Below are positions 56,346-64,000 of a stretch of DNA of 64,000 bases, piece after piece. The position numbers and the translations under genes were made by a program. The stretch comes from Colius striatus. Its lineage: Eukaryota; Chordata; Aves; Coliiformes; Coliidae. Where the stretch lies: positions 85,933,506-85,997,505 of the forward strand of contig NC_084790.1 in NCBI RefSeq assembly GCF_028858725.1. The letters run 5' to 3'. Positions within the stretch are counted from its first letter, which is position 1. Each line of letters opens with the position of its first letter. The notes under the pieces were generated by a model. The model had not been told where the DNA came from. It ran no database searches and saw only the letters and a list, made by a program, of their open reading frames with translations.

Positions 56346-57214
56346 TGTTTCTGCCAGCTGTGCCCTGACCCTGTTGCCGGCGTGTGACCCACAGCAAAGC
56401 CCCACATTCAGCCTCAGCCGTGGCCTTCCCCCAGCCCCTGCTCCCGAGCTGCAGCCCTGGGGTGGGGGCAGGTGGGTGCCAGCCTGGCACAGACAGCTGC
56501 AGCCGTTTGCAGTCCTGCAGACACCTCAGGGTTTGGGGTTTTTGGTCAATGTGGTGCCTCACAGCTGCTCCTGCTGCATCCCACCTCACGTTTGTGCCTT
56601 GTGCCTGGGCCAAGAGGCCTCTGTGCTGCCCGAGGCACTTGGGATGATGCCGACCTCAACCACTGCCCTGGTGCCCATTGCATTCCCATGGGAGCACTGG
56701 GGTGCCCTGAGTGGCACAGGGCCACTGTCCCAGGGCCATGGCCGTGCCCAGGCCCTCCAGGACGGATGCCACTAGATGTCTGTAGTGCTCCATCACCCAG
56801 GACAGGAACCGGCTGCTGGGGGCAAGGAACAGGGGCCACAGCCCACCCAGGGCCACAGCAGCCCCTCAACGTGGCCAATGGTTTCAAGAGCCTGTGGTGA
56901 GGGCACGTCCTCACTCAGTCATCTTCTCCATGACCACAGGGTGCTGGCAGGGGACAGGGACATCCCAGGGCAGCTTGGGCTGGGTTTGTTGATTTGAATT
57001 CAAGGTGAAGCTCTCCCAAGCAGTAAGTGCAGAGAAAGCAGCATGAAAGAGCACAGCCACGCTGAGATTCAGGGCAGGCAAAGCAGCACCACAGGCACAA
57101 GGGTTTGGGTTGGGAGGGTTTGGGTGCTGGGGTGAGGCTGCCCCGGGGCACAGGGATTTGGCCAAGGACACCCATCACTGCTGTGGGAATGGGCAGGCAT
57201 GGAGCATCCCAACA
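56346..57214. other. GC-rich spacer between CR1 copies
   Basis: High G+C sequence without clear coding or repeat identity. It may be further decayed CR1, but I could not align it by eye. Confidence 0.4.
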
Positions 57215-57465
57215 GCACAAGAGGAAATGTCCTCAAGTTGTCCCAGGGCAGGTTTAGATTGGAGATTGGGAACAAGTTCTTCTCCCAGGGGCTGTCCAGC
57301 CCTGTCCCAGGCTGCCCAGGGCAATCCCCATCCCTGGAGAGATCCTAAAGCTGTGTAGCTGTGGGTCTGAGGGATATGGGTTAGTGGTGGCTGTGGCTGT
57401 GCTGGGGGAATGGTTGGACTTGAGGAGCTTGAAGGGCTTTTCCAACCTCAATGATTCTGTGACGC
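57215..57465 (+). repeat. CR1 LINE 3' fragment
   Basis: Sense copy: cacaagaggaaatgtcctca, gcaggtttagattggagatt, caggctgcccagggcaatcc, gaatggttggacttgaggag, then cttttccaacctcaatgatt and a tail with ctgtg. Confidence 0.9.
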
Positions 57466-57498
57466 TCCCTGGGTGCTCCTGGGCAGCTGCCACAATCA

Positions 57499-57620
57499 AA
57501 GAATCATAGAATGGTAGGAGTTGGAAGGGACCTTTAGAGATCATCTAGTCCACCCCCCCTGCAGAAGCAGGTTCACCTAGATCAGGTCATGTAGGAACGT
57601 GTCCAGGCGGGTCTTGAAGA
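57499..57620 (-). repeat. CR1 LINE tail fragment
   Basis: caaagaatcatagaatggta, ggagttggaagggaccttta, gagatcatctagtcc, cagaagcaggttcacctaga and aacgtgtccaggcgggtctt: an antisense CR1 3' end about 30 bp from the end of an oppositely oriented copy. Confidence 0.9.
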
Positions 57621-57710
57621 CAGATGCTGTTGCAGAAGACCAGGAGTGGGAGACGCTCATCCAGGTGAGTGAAGGTCACTTCACTTCACGGAGGTGGGTT
57701 CTGCCTGATG

Positions 57711-58052
57711 CCAAACCAGCCCCACTGGAGCCAAATGAGCCCCACTGGAGCCAAATCTGTCCCTCTGGAACCCAATCAGCCCCACTGGTGCCAAATCAGC
57801 CCCACTGGAGCCCAATCAGCCCCACTGGTGCCAAATCAGCCCCACTGGAGCCCAATCAGCCCCACTGGTGCCAAATCAGCCCCACTGGAGCCCAATCAGC
57901 CCCACTGGTGCCAAATCAGCCCCACTGGAGCCCAATCAGCCCCACTGGAACCAAATCAGCCCCACTGGAACCAAATCAGCTCCACTGGTGCCAAATCAGT
58001 CCTTCTGGAAACAAATCAGTCCCATTGGAGCCAAATCAGCCCCACTGAAGCC
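57711..58052 (+). repeat. 20-bp minisatellite, about 17 copies
   Basis: Sixteen full 20-bp units in exact register from 57721 to 58040, consensus CCCACTGGNGCCAAATCAGC, plus partial units at each end. Units 4-11 (57781-57940) alternate strictly between GGTGCCAAAT and GGAGCCCAAT forms, making four identical 40-bp dimers. Because 20 is not a multiple of 3 and the unit has no plus-strand stop, all three plus frames stay open with a 20-residue period. These are not genes. Confidence 0.97.
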
Positions 58053-59059
58053 CTCCCTGCCTGGGGAGAGCCACTGCAGGAGATCCCAGCCCAGCAAGGA
58101 AAGCAGCTCGGTGCTTCAAGAGCTGAAAGGAGAAATCCAACCTTCATGCTGCCTTCAAAGGAAAAAAGAAGAGAGCAAGCAGAAACCCCAAGCAGCCTGG
58201 CTGGCAGAGGTGCAGAGCAGCTCATGGCCCGGTGGCAAACAGTTCCCTTTCCCAAACAGGAGTTAAAATTCCAGGCGGGTTAGTCACCCATCACAAGCGC
58301 TCCTGAGCACGGAAACATCAATTCACCACAGCAAACTGAGGAGAAGGGGCCGTGTTTTTAAAGGCCTGTGTGTGTTTTGTGCTGCTCTGAAGTAACTGCA
58401 GTGCTAAAACAAACTGTGTTGGAGGGGTTGGGGTTTCAGGTGGTTGAATCATGTGGAGGTTCCACCTCACGTTGCCTGAGGGGTCTGTCTGAGGCCTCTT
58501 GCTGCAAACCGCCTGGAGCCCCAGGTGAAGTGAATTTAAATGCTCTTTGATGTCTTCCCAAGGTTTAGGATTAAAGAGACAGTTAGAAAAGTCTCCTCTC
58601 TGTCCTGCTGAAGAAGGTGAACAGCAAGTTTGGGTCTGAGGAGAGTTGCTCTGGGGTGGTGGCTTTGAGGCCCACAGGCTCCAGCACCGCCACAGGCCTC
58701 AGGGGCGTTTGCTGGAACACTTGGTGATGAAGGAGGGGTTGAAACATCCTTGGGCACCCAAAACCCTTGGCCAAGCAGGAGATGCAAGTCAGTGCATGTG
58801 TGTGTGCTGACAGGAGGGAGCAGCTGCTTTCAGTCTGTCCTTCCCCAGAGAATAAAACCCCCCACAGCACTGTGTTTGCACATGGCTGCACCGAGACCCA
58901 GCGAGGGTCACCCTCAGTGCCCCCAGGCTGCAGGCAGCAGGGGTCTGAGCAGGATTTATACACCCCTTTGATGCTGGGCTGATGTAAAATGCCTTTTCCC
59001 ATGAGCTGCCGTGGGCCTCTTCCATGCCAGGGCAGTGCCAGCCCAGGTTGCTTTGATCC
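58053..59059. other. Spacer between minisatellite and CR1 cluster
   Basis: No gene or repeat recognised. Confidence 0.4.
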
Positions 59060-59240
59060 TCCTGGTGCAGGCTGCCCAGAGAGGCTGTGGCTGCCTCATC
59101 CCTGGCAGTGTCCAGGGGCAGGTTGGATGAGGTTTGGAGCAACCTGAGCTAGTGGAAGGTGTCCCTGCCCATGGCACGGGGTTGGACTGGATGAGCTGTA
59201 AGGTCTCTTCCAACCCAGACCGTTCTGGCATTCTACAATC
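59060..59240 (+). repeat. CR1 LINE 3' fragment
   Basis: Sense copy: gtgcaggctgcccagagagg, tgtccaggggcaggttggat, ggagcaacctgagctagtgg, aaggtgtccctgcccatggc and ggggttggactggatgagct, ending tctggcattcta. Confidence 0.9.
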
Positions 59241-59511
59241 CAAACGAACACACTACAGACAGAGCAACATCTGAGCTGAGACCACAGCAGTGCTCCTTCC
59301 AACAGCAAAACCAGAGTCAAAAGAGGAAAGGTGGCCCATGGTAATGAGGTGACACGATGATTTTAGAGAACAGTAGAGCTCCCTGCACCAGGCACAGGGT
59401 GCAAACTTCCATCAGACCAGGGAGAAGGGCAGCAGGAGAACCGCACAATTTTCCCTCAGGAGGTTCTTTGGTGGAGTCCACTGGTGTGGGCCCGGAGGCC
59501 AAAGATACAGG

Positions 59512-59680
59512 CTGCCAGGGAGGGTGTGGAGGCTCCTTCTGGGGAGGTTTCCAAACCCACCTGGACACGTTCCTGTGCCCCCTGAGGGAGGGGAACCTGC
59601 TTTAGCAGGGGCTGGGGTCTGCAGGGGGTGAGCTCTGCAGGGCCCCCTCTCACCCCCACCATTCTGGGATTCTGTGATCT
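59512..59680 (+). repeat. CR1 LINE 3' fragment
   Basis: Sense copy of the main subfamily, here reading gggagggtgtggaggctcct, acccacctggacacgttcct and gggaacctgctttagcaggg, ending cattctgggattctgtgat. It is the reverse counterpart of the antisense copies at 15299 and 41251. Confidence 0.9.
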
Positions 59681-59684
59681 GAGG

Positions 59685-60092
59685 GCCAGAGCCCCTCTGC
59701 TGTGAGGACAGGCTGAGAGAGTTGAGGGTGTTCAGCCTGGAGAAAAGAAGGCTCTGGGGAGACTTTATAATGTGGCCTTTTCAGTACTTCAAAGGGCTCG
59801 GAAGCAAGCTGGGGACAGATATTCAGCAGGGCCTGCAGCCATAGGACAAGGGCTGATGGCTTACACTGAAAAAGGGGAGATTCAGAGGAGATAGAAGGAA
59901 GAAATGCTTTATGCTGAGGGGGGTGAGGCCCTGGCACAGGCTGCCCAGAGGGGTGGTCCATGCCCCAACCCAAAGAGATTCCAGGCGAGGCTGGATGGGG
60001 TTCCGAGCAACCTGGGCTAAGTGGAAGACTAGGGTTGGACTAGATGGCCTTTAGAGGTCCCTTCCAACCTCAACCACTCTGTGATTCTGGCA
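59685..60092 (+). repeat. CR1 LINE 3' fragment
   Basis: Sense copy: gtgttcagcctggagaaaag, ccataggacaagggctgatg, ggcacaggctgcccagaggg, ggttggactagatggccttt, then gaggtcccttccaacctcaa and a ctgtgattctgg tail. Confidence 0.92.
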
Positions 60093-60124
60093 TTTCTGCT
60101 GCTGGTCAATGCTCACAGATGCAA

Positions 60125-60465
60125 GCACTGGGAGCCCAGAGGTGACCTCATTCATGTTTACAAATCCATAAAGGGTGGGTGTAAGGAGGATGGAGCCAGG
60201 CTGCTCTCAGCGATTGCCAGTGATAGGACAAAGGGCAACAGATACAAGCTGGAACACAAGAGGTGCCAAGGAAACACAAGGAAAAGCTTCTCCCCTGTTG
60301 AGGTGAGGGAGCACTGGCAGAGGCTGCCCAGATGGGCTGTGGAAGCTCCTTCTCTGGAGACATTCCAACCCAGCTGGACGAGTCCCTGTGTGACCTGTGT
60401 GGCAGGGGAGTTGCACTGGATGAGCTTTACCAGCTCCCTTCCAGCCCTTGAGATTCTGCGAAATC
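60125..60465 (+). repeat. CR1 LINE 3' fragment with ORF2 end
   Basis: Sense copy with a fairly intact reading RGDLIHVYKSIKGGCKEDGA, then REHWQRLPRWAVEAPSLETF, which is the CR1 ORF2 C terminus, followed by a 3' tail ending cttgagattctgcg. It is the last repeat before the MEX3C 3' region. Confidence 0.92.
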
Positions 60466-60627
60466 ACTCCTAAGATCCTGGGCATTGCTGCAGGCTGTGG
60501 CTATGCCTCGTGGAAGACCACAAGTTGCTTTTTAAAGCCAGAAGCCAACAGGACATAAGATTCTTCACACACAGAGTCACGCAGCCAGGTCCTGCAGTTA
60601 AGCACAGGCTGGGTTTGAGGGAAGGGG

Positions 60628-60650
60628 GGGTGTGTGTGTGTGTGTGTGAG
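60628..60650. repeat. (TG)n microsatellite
   Basis: A G run followed by about ten TG units. Confidence 0.9.
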
Positions 60651-60699
60651 GGTAGCTAGCCCCAGCATCCACAAAGACAGCAAAACATCCAAGTAAATG

Positions 60700-62907
60700 G
60701 AAACAAATCTTTACTAAGTAACCTTTAATATCAGAAAAATAAAACTCTTATAATTCTCTTTACAGCAAATATATAATATCAGTGCTTTGGCCATCATAAG
60801 TTAAAGGCCCTTTTATCATAAAATATATGGTTTTTAAACTTTTACTCAAATTGAATTTATAATCCCTATGACCTCCCTACATATACATAACAAGAGGAAA
60901 TAATAATAATAATAATAAGTGTAGTAAAATTAGCAAATACTAAACTAATGTGGACAGTTCATCCTCCTTTAGTTGGTGGTTGATAGAAAGGGTGCACGCG
61001 CCCGCCCCGGGCTCCTTGGCTTCTCGTTAGTTGGCTTCACGGGCGCGGCGGAAGGTACAAAAAGAAACCAACACATGCTTGGGTCGAACCTTTTGTTCAT
61101 CACCTACAGGGGCTGCAGCTAGGGAAAAAACAAGAAACAACCCCCAAAAATCAAAAGCAAGTTCCAATACTGATGCGTTTTGAACTACTCCTAGAACAGT
61201 TTGTTTCCGCTGTCTCCTGGGCCTGAAGCCGCACGGCGCGCCCTCCAAGGCACCCGTAAAATGAAAACCGTTGTCTGTAAACTCTGTTGATACGAAATGT
61301 AACTCTTCAAGTGGAAATAAAAAATTAAATCTTCTGTATATTTATTTACCAGTTCCATACACATAGAGTTTATCTCTTTTTTTTTTTGTGGTTTTTTTTC
61401 CTGTTACTCTGAGGGGGGAAAAAAAAAGGAACAACAACAACAAAAAGCTTCATCTTGGGGAAAATAACACTCAAAAAACAAGGGAACTAGAAAAAAATCC
61501 ACCACAACTCCACTTTGTGTCCCTGTTTTTGTTTGTTTGGCTTCTCTTTATGTGTTTCTTTGTGTGTGTGTGTGTGTTTCTGCAGTTCGTAACGTTACGC
61601 CAGCACAGATTTGGGAAGGTAGCTGAGGATGAAGATAAAAAAAAACCAAACAACAATAAAAAGCTAAAAACCATCCACAGGTTGAAATGTTAAGAAGCTC
61701 CAAAGACTTCTCTCTCTCTCTCTCTCTCTGGTTTGTTGTTTTTTTTTCCCCTTTCTCTTTCTGACTGGAAAGACAGTTTTGAAATGAAGTAAACTGATTG
61801 CAGGGCCACCGTCGCAGCTGCTGTTGTAATAAAAAGGGCACATATGAGACATCTCCCCTCCCCCTTTTTCTCCTTTTCCTTACTAAAAATATAATCTATC
61901 TTTATATATGTGCAATGCAAAGATGGGTCAAACGTTGAAACGCTTCACATTTTGAGCTAGATCCTCTGAAAAAAAAAAACCACCCCAACCCCAATAAAAC
62001 CAACCCCAAAGCCCCAACAAACTCCGACTTCAGAACAGCTCTGGTTGGACTAACGAACGGAATGTCAGCGTCCTCACCCTGTGTCCAAGTGCAGGCATCC
62101 CACAGCCCTCACTCTGCATTGGGATGAAGACAGCTCAGCCATTTTCCACGTGGCATTGAGGAGTGGATAGGAAATACAGAAATCCTGATCCTTTCTGAAC
62201 AAAGCCCTCCCCGAAACTGATCTGAACCTGCCAATGAGGTGTGTCCCCCCCCGCCTCACCCACCCAAGAAACAGAACCGGTTGCTCTTCTCTTTAAACAT
62301 AACACAAAGGGGTTTGCAATGATGAAGAGTTAGGCCTATGTCGTTGCACGAAACTAACAAAAACAAAACCCAAAATGATTTCCCCAAACCTGTTTTTGTT
62401 TTTTTTCAAGACTGGCAGTGTAAAGAAGGCAGCATTGGAAGTGTTGTTTGATATAATGCCACAAGCCCTCCACGGCACACGAGTCACGTCCCTGTGCTCC
62501 GGCGATGAGGCTCGCTGCTGCCAGCACGCAGGAGTCCAAACGCTGAACAGAGATCCTTTTAGGAAGCAGGGAAAATTGGTTTCATCGGCTTGTTGTTGCT
62601 TTGCTTTCGGTGGTGCGGTTGATGGTGGCTTCCACTCGCTGTGCCGTAAGCCCATGGCAGATCCCCTGTGCCCAACACATCGTCTGCTTACACTGAACAG
62701 GACCGAGACCACTGAGGTTTAGTGTTACCATAGCAGCCTTTTGAGAAAGTAGAAATTCATTAACAACTTCAGCCTAATCCCAAGAAAGCCCAAACAGTCA
62801 GAACTCATCAGGAAGTTTACTACAAGGGTACCAAGACACCCATGCCTTTAAAGAGTTTGTTTTTTTTTAGGAAGTCCATATATAATAACACCTATCTGCT
62901 GTTGTTT
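60700..62907 (-). other. MEX3C: Probable MEX3C 3' UTR
   Basis: Repeat-free AT-rich sequence downstream of the MEX3C stop on the minus strand. Minus-strand polyadenylation signals are AATAAA at 61341-61346 and the variant ATTAAA at 60724-60729. It contains simple repeats only: TAA units at 60899-60918, TG at 61561-61577 and CT at 61708-61730. The CR1 cluster ends just outside it. Confidence 0.55.
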
Positions 62908-64000
62908 TTAAGAGTGGATTTGGATTGCCTGAGTAACAGCTGTCTGGCAAACGGGGCACGACGGCGTTTCCTTGTCGCAGATCTTGTTGGCACACTCCAT
63001 GCAGAAGAGGTTGTGGCCGCAGGGCACCAGGGCCGCGATGACCTCGCTCTCGAAGCAGATGACGCAGTCGTGTTTCCGCCTCGACTCGGGGGGGGAGCTG
63101 GAGGTGGAGCCCCCGTTGGAAGAGGAATAGCTGTTGGTACCGTTGGAGAAGGCAGGGATGTAGATGGGAAGGCCAGCGTGGTGGCCAGTGCCCGGTGGGT
63201 CGCTCCTCACTCTCCTGGCCAGAGGGTGATCCAGGCTGTCGGGGAAGGTGGGCGACAGGCGAGGAGTGGATGGTTGGCTGCCCCGGCGAGGGGCCTTGGC
63301 GACGCTAGTAGGATCGCTACCGAAGCTGGAGAGAGGGTTGACGGGTTCAAGAGGGGTCCAAATGGTCTGGGAAGGCTTGGGTAAGGAGTCGTACACGGGA
63401 GAGTCGACCCTGAGATCTTCCGTGCCCACCGCGGGCAGCGTCTCCCCAAACCAGAAGTTGCCTGTGCTGAACGGGCTCGTGGGGCTGAAGTCAGCCAACC
63501 TATTGCCGCCGAAGTAGGAATCCGTGGAGCCGCTTCCCAGGGAGCTGGAGCTGTCGTTCCTATAGTTAGAGATCATCCTATTGCGGGGAGGAGGGACAGG
63601 GTTGGAGGCAAGCCAGGCAGACCCCAGGGTGCCCCCCTCGAAGCTCACGTCCGTCCCATTGAAGTGGAAGTCGTTCTCCTCGTTCAGCTCCACGTAGTTG
63701 CCGGTCCTCATGGCGATGTGCATCTCGATCTCCTCGCGCGCGCGGTCCACGTTCTCGGGCATGCCCGTCACTTCGAAGACGGGCTCCTTGTCTCTGCTGG
63801 GTGTGACTATGTAGGTGTGGGTCTGCTGCTGAATCCTTTTGATGGTGGCTCCTTTGGGACCGACCACCAGCCCAACGACGCGGTAAGGCACCCGGACTTG
63901 GACCGTCGTCTGACCCGGCAGGTTGGGGGTACAGGGCAAACCTGCCACGGCAGGGCCGTTCTTGTTGCGCGACGCTCGGATCATGGAGAAGTGTTCAGCA
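62908..64000 (-). CDS. MEX3C: MEX3C, KH-domain RNA-binding RING ubiquitin ligase (3' part)
   Basis: MEX3 proteins bind mRNA through two KH domains and carry a C-terminal RING finger; MEX3C is an E3 ligase reported to promote decay of target mRNAs such as MHC class I. About 363 residues are visible. The frame continues past the edge (AEHFS precedes the internal Met at 63984), so the real start and first KH domain lie beyond 64000. KH2 has the loop [13 protein letters not shown] Ser/Pro-rich middle follows, then a RING of form C-x2-C-x11-C-x-H-x3-C-x2-C-x11-C-x2-C, starting [20 protein letters not shown] and ending QAIQIHS. Stop is at 62908-62910. MEX3C is chosen over MEX3A, B and D by sequence and by its SMAD4 neighbour. 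There are no frame breaks. Confidence 0.95.
   Translation of the reverse strand, partial: AEHFSMIRASRNKNGPAVAGLPCTPNLPGQTTVQVRVPYRVVGLVVGPKGATIKRIQQQTHTYIVTPSRDKEPVFEVTGMPENVDRAREEIEMHIAMRTGNYVELNEENDFHFNGTDVSFEGGTLGSAWLASNPVPPPRNRMISNYRNDSSSSLGSGSTDSYFGGNRLADFSPTSPFSTGNFWFGETLPAVGTEDLRVDSPVYDSLPKPSQTIWTPLEPVNPLSSFGSDPTSVAKAPRRGSQPSTPRLSPTFPDSLDHPLARRVRSDPPGTGHHAGLPIYIPAFSNGTNSYSSSNGGSTSSSPPESRRKHDCVICFESEVIAALVPCGHNLFCMECANKICDKETPSCPVCQTAVTQAIQIHS

Noticed and set aside
57599-58283. Three overlapping plus-strand frames encoding PNQPHWSPISPTGAKSAPLE-like repeats
   Set aside because: The 20-bp unit is open in all three frames at once, which shows the openness comes from the repeat and not from selection on a protein.
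62842-63517. Plus-strand frames opposite MEX3C
   Set aside because: They are complements of the GC-rich MEX3C coding exon, and the minus strand gives an unambiguous KH/RING protein.
63982-63984. The Met at 63984 as the MEX3C start codon
   Set aside because: The frame continues upstream with AEHFS, the known sequence preceding [10 protein letters not shown] in MEX3 proteins, so this Met is internal.

Overview
The window is nuclear DNA from a vertebrate, almost certainly a bird. It holds four spliced protein-coding genes in the order ME2 > ELAC1 > SMAD4 > < MEX3C, an order also found on human 18q21. In chicken the counterpart of that region is on the Z chromosome, so Z linkage is likely but inferred. 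Nearly all interspersed repeats are 5'-truncated CR1 LINEs, the dominant retroposon of bird genomes. No Alu, B-type SINE or L1 was seen. Several CR1 copies belong to one well-preserved subfamily, which would suit a bird lineage with recent CR1 activity. The species cannot be named from the sequence.

Layout. 1-5429: the last five coding exons of ME2 (mitochondrial NAD-dependent malic enzyme), starting inside an exon. 5430-12000: ME2 3' UTR and a featureless spacer. 12050-17644: ELAC1 (short-form tRNase Z), with a CpG-island promoter, a probable noncoding first exon and three coding exons giving 362 aa. 17728-18356: a solo endogenous-retrovirus LTR on the minus strand, flanked by a perfect 6-bp target duplication, only 83 bp after the ELAC1 stop. 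20.4-23.6 kb: two CR1 copies. 24.5-25.1 kb: a degenerate G-rich minisatellite abutting the SMAD4 CpG island. 25.2-49.99 kb: SMAD4, with a noncoding exon 1 in the island, a 9.5-kb first intron and 11 coding exons giving 551 aa. 50-55.6 kb: a repeat-free block, probably holding a long SMAD4 3' UTR. 55.6-60.5 kb: a pile-up of CR1 fragments with a clean 20-bp minisatellite. 60.7-64.0 kb: MEX3C on the minus strand, 3' UTR plus the last coding exon (second KH domain and RING finger), cut by the window edge.

The four genes do not form a pathway: ME2 is mitochondrial carbon metabolism, ELAC1 tRNA 3'-end processing and repair, SMAD4 the common mediator of TGF-beta/BMP signalling, and MEX3C an RNA-binding ubiquitin ligase. 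They share only long-conserved synteny. All exon boundaries were placed by reading frame, GT/AG sites and remembered family sequence; every phase closes exactly.

The most unusual signal is in the LTR. Its transcribed 3' part carries five tandem perfect hairpins (6-bp stem, 3-nt loop). Stem position 4 switches between G:C and A:T with both arms changed together, a compensatory pattern that suggests a maintained RNA or DNA structure.
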